Below, piece after piece: positions 38,667-49,324 of a stretch of 64,000 nt of DNA. Within the stretch, counting starts at the first letter, position 1. Each line of letters begins with the position of its first letter. Position numbers and translations under genes: made by a program. Origin of the DNA: Rhodoplanes sp. Z2-YC6860. GTDB taxonomy: Bacteria; Pseudomonadota; Alphaproteobacteria; Rhizobiales; Xanthobacteraceae. The notes below the pieces were generated by a model. That model saw only the letters and a list, made by a program, of their open reading frames with translations. It was not told where the DNA came from and ran no database searches. The stretch spans positions 7,958,029 through 8,022,028 of the forward strand of contig NZ_CP007440.1 in assembly GCF_001579845.1 (NCBI RefSeq). Direction: 5' to 3'.

Positions 38667-39629
38667 ATGTTGCGTGGCGTGATCAAGACCTTGGCGGTGG
38701 CAGCGATGGCGGCCAGCCTCGCGCTTCCGGCAGCGGCGCAAACCTACCCCTCGCAGAACATCAATTTGTACGTCGCCTTTCCGGCCGGCGGCCTTGCCGA
38801 CATCATCGCCCGGTTGGTCTCGAGCAAGCTCGACGTCCGCCTGAAGCAGAGCGTCGTGGTCGAGAATCGTCCCGGCGCCGGCGGCAACATCGCCGCAAAG
38901 GCTGTCGCGAATGCGGCGCCGGACGGCTACACGCTGCTCGCCACCACCTCGGGCCTTGCCGCCAATCTCACGGCGTCGAAGAGCCGCGGCTTCGAGCAGA
39001 GCGATCTCCGCCCGATCGCCTTCGTCGCCTTCAGCCCCGACGTGATCGCGGTGAACCCGAGCAATCCGGCGAAGGACCTCAAGGAGTTCATCGCCAACGC
39101 GAAGGAAAAGAGCTTCACCTACGGCAGCGCCGGTGTCGGCACCGGCCCGCAGATCGGCGCCGAATATTTCTTCCAGGAGGTCGCCAAGGTGAAATACGTC
39201 CACGTGCCGTTCCAAGGCGGCCCGCCGGCGATCACCGCGACGCTCGGCAACCACGTCGACGCGCTGGTGCTGACGCTGCCGCCGACGGTGCCGCAAATCC
39301 TGCAAGGCAAGCTCCGCGGCCTCGGCGTCGCGAGCGACAAGCGCAACACCGCGATCCCGGACGTGCCAACCTATGGCGAGATGGGTTTCCCGAATGTCTA
39401 TTCGGGATCGTGGGTGGCGTTCTTCGCGCCCGGCAAGACGCCCGACGCGATCATCGCCAAGCTCAACACCGAGATCAACGCGCTGATGGCCGAGCCGGAT
39501 TCGCTCGAGAAGCTCAAGCAGAACGGCTTCGATCCGGTGGTGAAGAACGTTGCCGAGTCGGAGGCCTACTACAAGAGCGAGGTCGCGAGCTGGGCCAAGA
39601 TGGTCAACGCGATCGGCTTCTCGAACTGA
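38667..39629 (+). CDS. Bug-type tripartite tricarboxylate transporter substrate-binding protein
   Basis: A 320-residue periplasmic binding protein of the Bug/TctC family with a signal peptide (MLRGVIKTLAVAAMAASLALPAAAQ) and the family motifs YPSQNINLYVAFPAGGLADI, VVENRPGAGGNIAAKAVANA and DGYTLLATTSG. GGGAGGAA precedes the start codon. No TctA/TctB membrane genes are near, which is common for this expanded family. It interrupts the epmA-epmB pair for no evident functional reason. Ligand unknown, usually a carboxylate. Confidence 0.9.
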   Translation: MLRGVIKTLAVAAMAASLALPAAAQTYPSQNINLYVAFPAGGLADIIARLVSSKLDVRLKQSVVVENRPGAGGNIAAKAVANAAPDGYTLLATTSGLAANLTASKSRGFEQSDLRPIAFVAFSPDVIAVNPSNPAKDLKEFIANAKEKSFTYGSAGVGTGPQIGAEYFFQEVAKVKYVHVPFQGGPPAITATLGNHVDALVLTLPPTVPQILQGKLRGLGVASDKRNTAIPDVPTYGEMGFPNVYSGSWVAFFAPGKTPDAIIAKLNTEINALMAEPDSLEKLKQNGFDPVVKNVAESEAYYKSEVASWAKMVNAIGFSN

Positions 39630-39694
39630 GGCTGTCGGCCTGGACGTTGGGCGCCCGAGGGCGCACATAGGCGCAAGCAACCCAAGGCTTCGCC

Positions 39695-40747
39695 ATGAAC
39701 GTCGCCCCGAAAACGCTCCGTCAGCTCTCCGACGTCGAGGCCGCCGGCCTCGCCACGGCCGAGCAGCGCGCCGCGCTGGAAAAAGTCGCGGCGCAATACG
39801 CCATCGCGATCACACCTTCGATCGAAGGCCTGATCGACCGCGCCGATCCGCATGATCCGATTGCGCGGCAGTTCGTGCCCGACGCGGCCGAGCTCACCAC
39901 CGTGCCGCAAGAGCGTGCCGATCCGATTGGCGATGACGCGCACAGCCCGCTTCCCGGCATCGTGCATCGCTATCCCGACCGGGTGCTGCTCAAGCTCACC
40001 CATGTCTGCGCGGTCTATTGCCGCTTCTGCTTCCGCCGCGAGATGGTCGGCCCCGGCGCCGAGCCACTCACCGCGCAACAACGCGACGCGGCACTCGGCT
40101 ATATCGCGGCGCATCCGGAGATCTGGGAGGTCATCTTCACCGGCGGCGACCCGCTGGTGCTCTCGCCGCGCCGGATCAAAGAGGTGATGACGCGGCTGGC
40201 CGCGATCGATCACGTCAAGGTGGTGCGCGTGCACACGCGCGTGCCGGTCGCCGAGCCGTCCCGCATCACGCCCGCGCTCGTGAAGGCTTTGAAGATCAAG
40301 GGCAAGGCCACCTATGTCGTGCTGCACGCCAACCACGCCCGCGAACTGACCGATGCGGCGCGCGAAGCCTGCGATCGCTTCATCGATTCCGGCATTCCGA
40401 TGCTGAGCCAGTCGGTGCTGCTCAACGGCGTCAACGACGATCCGCAGACGCTCGGCGCGCTGATGCGCAAGCTCGTCGAATGCCGCATCAAGCCGTACTA
40501 TCTGCACCACGGCGATCTCGCGCCCGGCACCTCGCACCTGCGCACCTCGATCGACCGCGGCCAGGACTTGATGCGCGCGTTGCGCGGGCGCTACTCGGGT
40601 TTGTGCCAGCCCGAATACGTGCTCGACATTCCGGGTGGCCATGGCAAATCGCCGATCGGTCCGAACTACCTTGCGCCGGATGGCGCCGGCGGGTGGCGCG
40701 TCGAAGACTTCAACGGAGCATCGCATTGCTATCCGCCGAAGACGTGA
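39695..40747 (+). CDS. epmB: EF-P beta-lysylation protein EpmB (lysine 2,3-aminomutase family radical SAM)
   Basis: A 350-residue radical-SAM enzyme that converts L-lysine to (R)-beta-lysine for EF-P. It has the CxxxCxxC cluster motif in HVCAVYCRFCFRREMVG, then VIFTGGDPLVLSPRRIKEVM, RVHTRVPVAEPSRIT, a PLP site region (YYLHHGDLAPGTSHLRT) and the C-terminal IPGGHGKSPIGPNYL. It is the short EpmB/KamA type, without the N-terminal extension of clostridial KamA. It lies 1.1 kb after epmA, separated by a Bug receptor gene, and overlaps the start of the cupin gene. Confidence 0.93.
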   Translation: MNVAPKTLRQLSDVEAAGLATAEQRAALEKVAAQYAIAITPSIEGLIDRADPHDPIARQFVPDAAELTTVPQERADPIGDDAHSPLPGIVHRYPDRVLLKLTHVCAVYCRFCFRREMVGPGAEPLTAQQRDAALGYIAAHPEIWEVIFTGGDPLVLSPRRIKEVMTRLAAIDHVKVVRVHTRVPVAEPSRITPALVKALKIKGKATYVVLHANHARELTDAAREACDRFIDSGIPMLSQSVLLNGVNDDPQTLGALMRKLVECRIKPYYLHHGDLAPGTSHLRTSIDRGQDLMRALRGRYSGLCQPEYVLDIPGGHGKSPIGPNYLAPDGAGGWRVEDFNGASHCYPPKT

Positions 40748-41148
40748 TCCGCATCCTCGAACTCAAACCACATCCGGAAGGTGGACATTATCGCGAGACC
40801 TTCCGCGACAGTCAGACCATCGACGGCACCCGCGCCGCCTCGACCGCGATCTACTTTTTGCTGAAGCGCGGCGAGCGATCGCATTGGCACCGGGTCGACG
40901 CCGCCGAGGCTTGGCATTGGCACGCCGGCAGCCCGCTGGAACTGCAGATCAACAACGGCCGCGGTGCCGAATTATTCCGATTGGGGCCGGACCTGGCGAT
41001 CGGCGAGCGACCGCAGGCGGTGGTGCCGGCGCGCGCCTGGCAGGCAGCCGAGACCCTGGGCGATTGGACGCTGGTCGGGTGCACCGTCGCGCCGGGTTTT
41101 CGCTTCGAAGGCTTCGAACTCGCCGCCCCGGGCTGGAGCCCGTCCTGA
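40726..41148 (+). CDS. DUF985 cupin-fold protein
   Basis: A 140-residue cupin of the DUF985 family: VIRILELKPHPEGGHYRETF near the N-terminus, STAIYFLLKRGERSHWHRVD with likely metal-binding His residues, AEAWHWHAGSPLEL, and VVPARAWQAAETLGDWTLVGCTVAPGF. It starts at TTG (40726) overlapping the epmB stop, or at GTG (40744). The overlap suggests translational coupling with epmB. Function unknown. Confidence 0.75.
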   Translation: MLSAEDVIRILELKPHPEGGHYRETFRDSQTIDGTRAASTAIYFLLKRGERSHWHRVDAAEAWHWHAGSPLELQINNGRGAELFRLGPDLAIGERPQAVVPARAWQAAETLGDWTLVGCTVAPGFRFEGFELAAPGWSPS

Positions 41149-41280
41149 ATCCGTTGCCCGGCGGCCACAAAGAGGCACAAACCTGGGCAACCCGCGGAGT
41201 AATGCTGGGCGGTTCCGTCCGGTTCCCATAGATTTGGCGTGCACAAGGTACCCGGCACAACCGGGCGGGCTGGACTGGGA

Positions 41281-43863
41281 ATGGGAATGGGGCGAGTGCG
41301 TCAGCGGGCTGCGTTGCGGCGGTCGGTGTCCGGCCGCTTTTTGGCATTGGCCGCGCTACTGGCCTTCGCCCTCCTCGCCACCGGCAATGAGGCGCGCGCT
41401 GACTGTCAGCCAACCGCCGCCGACGGTGTCACCATCAATTGCACCACCGTTGGTGGAACGCAGACCACCCAGGTCGGCACCGGCAACGAGAACAACGTCA
41501 CCGTCAATGTGCAGAACGGCGCGACAATCGACGTCTCGGCAAATTCTGGCGCCAGCGGCATCAACTTGAACGGTGGCAACACAATTACGAATAATGGAAC
41601 CATCGCTGCCGACGGCTTCGGTGCCGCCGGCATTTTCGTCAACGACCATAATCTCATCACCAATAACGGGACCATTAACGCGACCGGCGGTGCGACCGGC
41701 ATCAACGCGTTCAACGGCAACACCATCATCAACAACGGCACCATCCGCGTCGACGACTTCGGAGCCGGCATCAGCGTCTGCTGCGACAACACTGTCGTGA
41801 ACAACGGCAATATCATTGGCGGTGACAGCACGGCCGGCATCGAAGCCGGCGATCACACCAACATCACCAACAACGGCACCATCAAGGTGGGGAGCGGCGG
41901 CAGCTACGGCATCGTCGGCGGCGGCTCTGGCGGCAACGCCACGATCGTGAACAACGGCACGATCATCGCCGGTGATGGCAGCAATGGCATCGCCGCTGAA
42001 TCTGGCTACAACATCGTCAACACCGGAACGATTTCAGTCGGCGCAGGCGGCGCAGGCATTCTCGTCGACGGCGGCACGAACATTGTCAATTCGGGACTGA
42101 TCCGCACCGATGTGGGCGGCGTTGGCGTCGTGTTCAACACGCGTGGCTTTGACACCACACCGAACACGCTGACCAACAACGGCAGCATCATTGCCACGAC
42201 CGCCCCGGGCCTCGCGATCCTTGGCGTCGACAACAACACCGTTGTCAACAACGGCTATATTCAAGGCACGATTTTGCTGCTGGGCAGCGGCAACTCCCTC
42301 ACGAACAACGGCTATCTGATCGCGGGCGATCCGGCCGCCTACGCCAGCACCGGACCAAGCGGAGTATCCATTGGCGGCACGCTGACCAACGGCCCGGCCG
42401 GAACATTCGCCATTCGCGTCGACCCGACCAGCAGCGACAGTTTTGTCGCCGATACCGTTCAATTGAACGGCCGCTTGCAGATGGTCGTCACGCCCGGCCT
42501 CTATAGCGCGACAACAACGTATTCACAGGTGGTCTTCGTTTGCGGCTGTGGCGGCGGAAACCTGACCGGCACGTTCTCAAACGTGGTGTCATCCTCGCCG
42601 TTCTTCACGGCCACGGCCGATTACTCGATCGCCGGCGAGGTGGACGTCACATTGAACCGCATCGGGTTCGGCAGCGTGCCCGGCATGACGCCGAACCAGC
42701 GCGCGGTCGGCAACGTCCTCGAGCCGGGATATTCCACCAACCTCACCGGCAACGCCGCGACGTTCTACAGCAACCTGCTCGCCGTCACTTCGCTCAAGGC
42801 CCTCGACAACCTGTCCGGTGAAGGCATCAGCGGCGCACAGAACGCGGCCTTCGTGACCGGATCGCAGTTCAACAACGCGATGCAGACCCAGGGCCTGTTC
42901 GCGCCCGACCTTGGCGGGCTGAGCGTCGTCATCCCGCCTCCGCAATATGCCGCCACGCGCGTCGCTGCGGGCCACGACGCCTTCGCCTCGTTCGACAAAG
43001 CGCCGACCATGACCCCTCAGCCCGGCCGCTTCCGCATCTGGACCGCAGCCTTCGGCGCCAACCAGTCGCTGCACGGCGAGGCCGACACCGGAAGCTCGGG
43101 TCAGTCGGTGCGCAGCGCCGGCGGCATGCTCGGCATCGACTGGCAGGCCGCGTGGGACCTGCGGGTCGGCTTCGCGGCCGGCGGCAGCGAATCGATGTTC
43201 TCGGCATCGAGCCTTGCGACCAGCGGCCGGATGACCGGCGGCCATGTCGGCGCCTTTGCGATCAAGACTTGGGGCGCCTATTACGCCGCGGCGACGGTGA
43301 GCTACGCCCACTTCGACAATTCGACCACCCGCACCATTCTGGGTGTCGGCTCGACCGAGACGGCCTCCGGCCGCTTTGACAGCGACCAGCTCGCCGCGCG
43401 CTTCGAGCTTGGCTGGAAGCAGACCTATGGCCGCGTCAACGTCACGCCCTTCGTCGCGGTCGAACCCGCCGTGCTGTGGCAGCGCGGCTTCACCGAAACC
43501 GGCGCCAACGTGCTGGGGCTATCCGTCGCCTCGCACACCGCGACCTCGCTGCCGACCTTCGTCGGCGTGCAGGTCGACGGCCGCCTCGTCACGCCGCAAG
43601 GCCTGGTGTTCGCGCCCTATTCGCGCGTGTCGTGGGTGCACGAGTTCGAGCCGGATCGCCGTGTGACCGCGGGCTTCATCACCCTGCCCGGCACCAACTT
43701 CACGGTGGACGGCGCGCGCGCCGCAAGCGACTCGGGACGGCTCGATTTCGGCGGCAAGCTGTATCTCCCCGGCGGCTCGGCGCTGTTCGCCAACTTCGCC
43801 GGCGAATGGTCGGACCGCACCGAGACCTATTCGGCGACCGGCGGCTTCCGCGCCACCTGGTAG
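41281..43863 (+). CDS. Autotransporter with Asn/Gly-rich repeat passenger
   Basis: An ~860-residue type V autotransporter. The N-terminal signal region has a long hydrophobic stretch (FLALAALLAFALLATGNEARA). The passenger (about residues 45-440) is built of short, irregularly spaced repeats of the form ITNNGTI / IVNNGTI, typical of a parallel beta-helix. The C-terminal ~270 residues are a beta-barrel domain with alternating aromatic strands (RFRIWTAAFGANQSLHG, GVQVDGRLVTPQGLVFAPY) ending FRATW with a terminal aromatic residue. The ATG at 41281 is used; a GTG at 41239 would lengthen the leader. It ends four bases before the convergent Bug gene. Confidence 0.85.
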   Translation: MGMGRVRQRAALRRSVSGRFLALAALLAFALLATGNEARADCQPTAADGVTINCTTVGGTQTTQVGTGNENNVTVNVQNGATIDVSANSGASGINLNGGNTITNNGTIAADGFGAAGIFVNDHNLITNNGTINATGGATGINAFNGNTIINNGTIRVDDFGAGISVCCDNTVVNNGNIIGGDSTAGIEAGDHTNITNNGTIKVGSGGSYGIVGGGSGGNATIVNNGTIIAGDGSNGIAAESGYNIVNTGTISVGAGGAGILVDGGTNIVNSGLIRTDVGGVGVVFNTRGFDTTPNTLTNNGSIIATTAPGLAILGVDNNTVVNNGYIQGTILLLGSGNSLTNNGYLIAGDPAAYASTGPSGVSIGGTLTNGPAGTFAIRVDPTSSDSFVADTVQLNGRLQMVVTPGLYSATTTYSQVVFVCGCGGGNLTGTFSNVVSSSPFFTATADYSIAGEVDVTLNRIGFGSVPGMTPNQRAVGNVLEPGYSTNLTGNAATFYSNLLAVTSLKALDNLSGEGISGAQNAAFVTGSQFNNAMQTQGLFAPDLGGLSVVIPPPQYAATRVAAGHDAFASFDKAPTMTPQPGRFRIWTAAFGANQSLHGEADTGSSGQSVRSAGGMLGIDWQAAWDLRVGFAAGGSESMFSASSLATSGRMTGGHVGAFAIKTWGAYYAAATVSYAHFDNSTTRTILGVGSTETASGRFDSDQLAARFELGWKQTYGRVNVTPFVAVEPAVLWQRGFTETGANVLGLSVASHTATSLPTFVGVQVDGRLVTPQGLVFAPYSRVSWVHEFEPDRRVTAGFITLPGTNFTVDGARAASDSGRLDFGGKLYLPGGSALFANFAGEWSDRTETYSATGGFRATW

Positions 43864-43867
43864 AGCG

Positions 43868-44833
43868 TCAGTTCGGCTCGATGCCGGCGTCGCGGACGAA
43901 CCCGCCCCAGCGGTCCAGCTCGGTCTTCACATAGGCCGGCATCTCCGACGCCCGGAGATACGACGGCTCGAGCCCGAGCGCGCGCAGCGTGTCCTGCATC
44001 GCGGTCTCGTTCATGATCTCGGCCGTGGTTCGATCAAGCGTCGCAATCACGTCCTTCGGCAGGTTGGCGGGACCGAACAACCCGGTCCAATAGCTGAGGT
44101 CGAAATCCTTGAAGCCGGCCTCCTGCATGGTCGGCACGTCGGGCAGCAGCGCCGAACGCTTGGCCGACGAGATGACCAGCGCCCGGGCCTTGCCGCTGGT
44201 GACGTTGGACAGGGCGGCGGCCACATCGACGAACGTCATGGTGATGGTGCCGGCGATCACGTCGGTCATGGCCTGCGGCGTGGCGCGATAAGGCACCCGG
44301 GTGATGTCGACGCCCATCACCTTCTTGATCGTCTCGCTCGCGATCTGCGACCCGGCGTTCGGCGCTCCGTAAGTGAGCTTGCCGGGATTGGCCTTGGCAG
44401 CGGCAATGAGATCGGCCACCGACTTGTACGGGCTGTCCGGCAGGACCAGCAGCACCGCGCCGGCGGTCGCGAGCCGCGCGATCGGCGTGAAGTCCTTGAT
44501 CGGATCGTACTTGATGGACTTGGAGAGGTGCGGATTGGCGGAGTGCGTGCCGTTGCCGCCGAACATCAGCGTGTAGCCATCGTTCGGCTGTCGCGCGGCA
44601 TATTCGGCGCCCGTGATGGCGTTGGCGCCGGGGCGGTTCTCAACGGTGAACGACTTGCCGAGTTTTGCGCTGAGCCCCGTCGCCAGCACCCGCGCCATGA
44701 TGTCGGTGCCGCTGCCCGCGGCCAGCGGCACGATGATCGTCACGTTGCGGCTTGGATAGCTGTCTTGTGCGCTTGCGATCTGGGACCAGGCGCAAACCGC
44801 GAAACCCAGCAGGGCGATCAGACGTCGAACCAT
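43868..44833 (-). CDS. Bug-type tripartite tricarboxylate transporter substrate-binding protein
   Basis: A 321-residue Bug/TctC protein. Signal peptide MVRRLIALLGFAVCAWSQIASAQ, then YPSRNVTIIVPLAAGSGTDIMA, FTVENRPGANAITGAEYAA and DGYTLMFGGNGTHSANP. GAGG precedes the start. It is 46 bases downstream of a UbiD-family decarboxylase gene on the same strand, so the pair may take up and decarboxylate an aromatic or unsaturated acid. Second such receptor in the window; no membrane components nearby. Confidence 0.9.
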   Translation of the reverse strand: MVRRLIALLGFAVCAWSQIASAQDSYPSRNVTIIVPLAAGSGTDIMARVLATGLSAKLGKSFTVENRPGANAITGAEYAARQPNDGYTLMFGGNGTHSANPHLSKSIKYDPIKDFTPIARLATAGAVLLVLPDSPYKSVADLIAAAKANPGKLTYGAPNAGSQIASETIKKVMGVDITRVPYRATPQAMTDVIAGTITMTFVDVAAALSNVTSGKARALVISSAKRSALLPDVPTMQEAGFKDFDLSYWTGLFGPANLPKDVIATLDRTTAEIMNETAMQDTLRALGLEPSYLRASEMPAYVKTELDRWGGFVRDAGIEPN

Positions 44834-44879
44834 TGAAACCTCATGCGCGTTGCCCGGCGACCTGCCGGACAAGCAAATC

Positions 44880-46223
44880 TTACACCGGATCGAAATAGTC
44901 CTCGGGACTGATCGTCTCGATGCCCAGGAAACGCCTGCGGCGGAACGTCTCTTTCATGGCGAGCGGTGCGGTCGCATCGAGGCCGATCTTGCCACGATGC
45001 ACGGCGCGCACATCGGCGCGGGGAAAGCCCGCAGCGTTCTCGATCCGGACGATACCGGTGTCGGGCCGGTGCCGGGTGTGGATCGCCCACAGCACATCCT
45101 GCGGATCGTGCGGATCCACATCGGCATCGACCACGACGACGAGCTTCATCCAGAGGTGCGCGGCGAGCGCCGCCTCCAGCACGGCCTTCGGCTGCAAATC
45201 ATCGGTCTTCGCAAGGCTGATGACGCAGCCGAAAATATGCCCCGGGAAGCCGATGTCCCGAATGTCCGCCAACGGCGCGACCTTCTTCCAGACATCGACC
45301 ATCAGCGGCACGCCGAGCAACACGGTGTCCTCAGAACCGCCTGCCAGGATCACATGATAGATCGCGTCGCGCCGGCGCGTGATGGCACTGACCTTCAGCA
45401 CATGATTGGGACCGACCTCGACATAGCCGTCGGTGAACTCGCCGAACGGACCTTCGGCTTCGCGAACATGGGGCAGCACGTGACCTTCGATCACAAACTC
45501 GGCGTCGGCCGGCACATCCAGCGGCACGGTCTTGGCGCGGACGAGCCGCAACGGTTCGCGCTGCCAGCCGCCCGCAGTGCGATACTCGTCGGCCTCGATC
45601 GGAATTTTCGACGCGGCGCTGAGCATCAGCGCCGGCGGCGCCCCGATCACGACCGCGACCGGCATCGGCTCGCCGCTCTCTTCGGCGACCCTCTGATACT
45701 GGCCGAGGTGCTGCGGCGGCATCATCCGCACGCGGGTGTGGTCGCCGCCTGCGAGCTGGATCCGGTTCCAGGAGGCGTTGACGATGCCCGTCGTCGGGTG
45801 CCTGGCGATGCAGATGCCCGCGCTGATATAGGCGCCGGCGTCGCGCTCGGAATGCACCACCTGCGGAATGTCGCGCGCGACATCGAAGCCCGAGGTTTGG
45901 ACCACCTCATGCACGGGCGCGTCCGATACGATCATCGGATCGAGCTGGGCCAATCCCAAGGCGAGCAGCGAGGGCAGCAGCGTTTGCGGCTCGAGTCCGA
46001 GCGCCAGCGCCAGCACCTCGCGACGGCCGAGGATATTGGTCGCGACCGGCGACGGGCTTCCGGCGACCGCCGTGAACAGCAAGGGCTCGTTGCCGGCCTT
46101 CTGCACCGCGCGCATCACGGCAATCAGTTCGTGACGCGGATCGACCGGGCGTGAAATCGAGCGCAGCGTGCCGCTGCGCTCGAGCGAGTCGATCAGACTG
46201 CGGAAGGACGTCAGAGCCGGCAC
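44880..46223 (-). CDS. UbiD-family (prenylated-FMN) decarboxylase
   Basis: A 447-residue UbiD-family enzyme, which (de)carboxylates aromatic or alpha,beta-unsaturated acids with prenyl-FMN. Family segments include FRSLIDSLERSGTLRSISRP, ASWNRIQLAGGDHTRVRMMP, GHVLPHVREAEGPFGEFTDGY, which holds the catalytic glutamates, and ILAGGSEDTVLLGVPLM. The length fits short, catabolic UbiD relatives rather than ubiquinone-pathway UbiD (about 490-500). No ubiX-like gene, needed to make the cofactor, is in the window. Substrate unknown. Confidence 0.88.
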   Translation of the reverse strand: MPALTSFRSLIDSLERSGTLRSISRPVDPRHELIAVMRAVQKAGNEPLLFTAVAGSPSPVATNILGRREVLALALGLEPQTLLPSLLALGLAQLDPMIVSDAPVHEVVQTSGFDVARDIPQVVHSERDAGAYISAGICIARHPTTGIVNASWNRIQLAGGDHTRVRMMPPQHLGQYQRVAEESGEPMPVAVVIGAPPALMLSAASKIPIEADEYRTAGGWQREPLRLVRAKTVPLDVPADAEFVIEGHVLPHVREAEGPFGEFTDGYVEVGPNHVLKVSAITRRRDAIYHVILAGGSEDTVLLGVPLMVDVWKKVAPLADIRDIGFPGHIFGCVISLAKTDDLQPKAVLEAALAAHLWMKLVVVVDADVDPHDPQDVLWAIHTRHRPDTGIVRIENAAGFPRADVRAVHRGKIGLDATAPLAMKETFRRRRFLGIETISPEDYFDPV

Positions 46224-46264
46224 GGCGACACGTCTGGATTCCTGCTGCGCCCGGCTGCGCTGCC

Positions 46265-46990
46265 CTATACGAAATACTGCCCGCCGTTGGCGGTCAGCGT
46301 CGAGCCGGTGATCAGGCCGGCATCGTCGGAAGCCAGGAACACCACGCAGCGCGCGATCTCCTCCGGCTCACCGAGCCGGCCGATGGGGATTTGCGGCAGG
46401 ATGTTCTTTTCCAGCACATCCTTCGGCACCGCCTGCACCATCTCGGTGTTGATGTAGCCCGGTGCAATCGCATTGACCGTGATGCCGGCGCGGGCGCTCT
46501 CCTGCGCCAGCGCCTTGGTGAAACCAAGCTCGCCGGCTTTCGCCGCCGAATAGTTGCACTGGCCGAGCTGGCCCTTCTGACCGTTGATCGAGGAGATGTT
46601 GACGATGCGTCCGAACTTGCGCTCACGCATGCCCTCGATGACATTGCGGCACATGTTGAACAGCGAGTTGAGATTGGTGTTGATCACCGCCGTCCACTGA
46701 TCAGGCTTCATCCGATGCAGCGTTGCGTCGCGGGTGATGCCGGCGTTGTTGACCACGATCTCGACCGGACCAAGGTCGGCCTCGACCTGCTTCAGGCCCG
46801 CCGCGCAGCTGTCGAACGACGACACATCCCACTTGTAGACGTTGATGCCGGTCTCGGCCTTGAACTTCTGCGCCGCCTCGTCGTTGCCCGCGTAATTGGC
46901 CGCAACTTTATAGCCTGCTGCCTTCAACGCCTTCGAGATCGCCGCACCGATACCGCGCGTGCCGCCGGTCACCACCGCTACGCGTGCCAT
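46265..46990 (-). CDS. phaB: Acetoacetyl-CoA reductase PhaB
   Basis: A 241-residue short-chain dehydrogenase that reduces acetoacetyl-CoA to (R)-3-hydroxybutyryl-CoA for polyhydroxybutyrate. NADP-binding TGGTRGIGAAI, NNAGITRDATLHRMKPDQW, Ser in NISSINGQKGQLGQCNYS with YSAAKAGELGFTKAL giving Tyr and Lys of the triad, and IAPGYINTEMV. The Q/QFGQ-type loop after the catalytic Ser is typical of PhaB. It is downstream of phaA on the same strand, with an intervening hairpin. Confidence 0.95.
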   Translation of the reverse strand: MARVAVVTGGTRGIGAAISKALKAAGYKVAANYAGNDEAAQKFKAETGINVYKWDVSSFDSCAAGLKQVEADLGPVEIVVNNAGITRDATLHRMKPDQWTAVINTNLNSLFNMCRNVIEGMRERKFGRIVNISSINGQKGQLGQCNYSAAKAGELGFTKALAQESARAGITVNAIAPGYINTEMVQAVPKDVLEKNILPQIPIGRLGEPEEIARCVVFLASDDAGLITGSTLTANGGQYFV

Positions 46991-47085
46991 TCCATTCCTC
47001 CTTGTTGATTCTTACGCATCCCCTCACAACCAGATTAGAGCATGATTGCGACACGCGTGAACTGCTTTGATCCTTCACAAAAAGT

Positions 47086-47112
47086 CGATGGCCGGGACGA
47101 ACCCGGCCATCG
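47086..47112. terminator. Hairpin between phaA and phaB
   Basis: An 11-base-pair stem (CGATGGCCGGG at 47086-47096 with CCCGGCCATCG at 47102-47112, loop ACGAA). It could terminate or attenuate transcription leaving phaA. There is no clear U-tract on the minus side, so strength is uncertain. Confidence 0.5.
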
Positions 47113-47141
47113 TGTGTTTGATGCAGTGCGAAAAATCCGTT

Positions 47142-48485
<1,344 letters not shown>

Positions 48486-48517
48486 TCAAAGCCTAGGCTG
48501 TCCATATGAGGCGGGCT

Positions 48518-48531
48518 TTGCGGCAACGCAA
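48518..48531. promoter_or_regulatory. Possible PhaR operator between phaA and phaR
   Basis: TTGC-N6-GCAA (TTGCGGCAACGCAA) lies in the divergent phaA-phaR region. PhaR proteins are described as binding TGC-rich palindromes near phasin and pha genes; the assignment here is by position and symmetry only. Confidence 0.3.
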
Positions 48532-48691
48532 GAAACTCTGCTGCTTTGGTTGCATTTACGGCCGATTTTCCGGCCGCGCAGCCACCCGGCACTGCACAAA
48601 TAAGTGGCCCGCCGCCGGGAAACCGCTTAGCCTTGTTCCAGGGTAGACCGCCGGTCGCGCGGCCCCCCTGGCAGAGCGTGAGCGAGGGCAA

Positions 48692-49291
48692 ATGGCTAAG
48701 TCGGACGAGCCGGTCATCATCAAGAAGTACGCCAATCGGCGTCTCTACAACACCGGAACCAGCACCTACGTGACACTGGAAGACCTCGCCGCCATGGTGA
48801 AGGCCGGAGAGGATTTCGTCGTCTACGACGCCAAGAGCAACGAGGACATCACCCGCTCGGTGCTGACGCAGATCATCTTCGAGCAGGAGAACAAGGAAGG
48901 CGGGCAGAACCTGCTGCCGATCAATTTTCTCCGCCAGCTCATCCGCTTCTACGGCGACAGCATGCAGATGCTGGTGCCGCGCTATCTCGAAGTATCGATC
49001 GACTCGCTCACCAAGGAGCAATCCAAGTTCCGCGAACAGATCTCCCAGGCCTTCGGCATGGGCGGCTTCGGAGGGATGGAAGACCAGGTGCGCCGGAACA
49101 TGGAAATGTTCGAACGCACCTTCGCGATGTTTGCGCCCTTTGCCCGACAGGGCGGCCAGGCCGGCGCTGGCGCCCCGGACGCCGACAAGGACAAGTCTTC
49201 GTCGGGCAGCGGCGACGACATCAACGATTTGAAGCGCCAGATGGAAGAGATGCAGAAGCGTCTCGATCGCCTCGGCGACAAAGGCGAATAA
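48692..49291 (+). CDS. phaR: Polyhydroxyalkanoate synthesis repressor PhaR
   Basis: A 199-residue PhaR. The N-terminal DNA-binding (PHB_acc_N) domain has IIKKYANRRLYNTGTSTYVT and LEDLAAMVKAGEDFVVYDAK; the PHB_acc domain follows with TQIIFEQENKEGGQNLLPIN and LIRFYGDSMQMLVPRYLEVS. A Gly/Asp-rich linker and C-terminal coiled coil (INDLKRQMEEMQKRLDRL) complete it. PhaR binds nascent PHB granules and, when free, represses phasin and pha genes. No PHB synthase gene is in the window. Confidence 0.95.
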   Translation: MAKSDEPVIIKKYANRRLYNTGTSTYVTLEDLAAMVKAGEDFVVYDAKSNEDITRSVLTQIIFEQENKEGGQNLLPINFLRQLIRFYGDSMQMLVPRYLEVSIDSLTKEQSKFREQISQAFGMGGFGGMEDQVRRNMEMFERTFAMFAPFARQGGQAGAGAPDADKDKSSSGSGDDINDLKRQMEEMQKRLDRLGDKGE

Positions 49292-49324
49292 GCCAAGCTT
49301 CAAGAATCGATCGGAAAATAAAGT

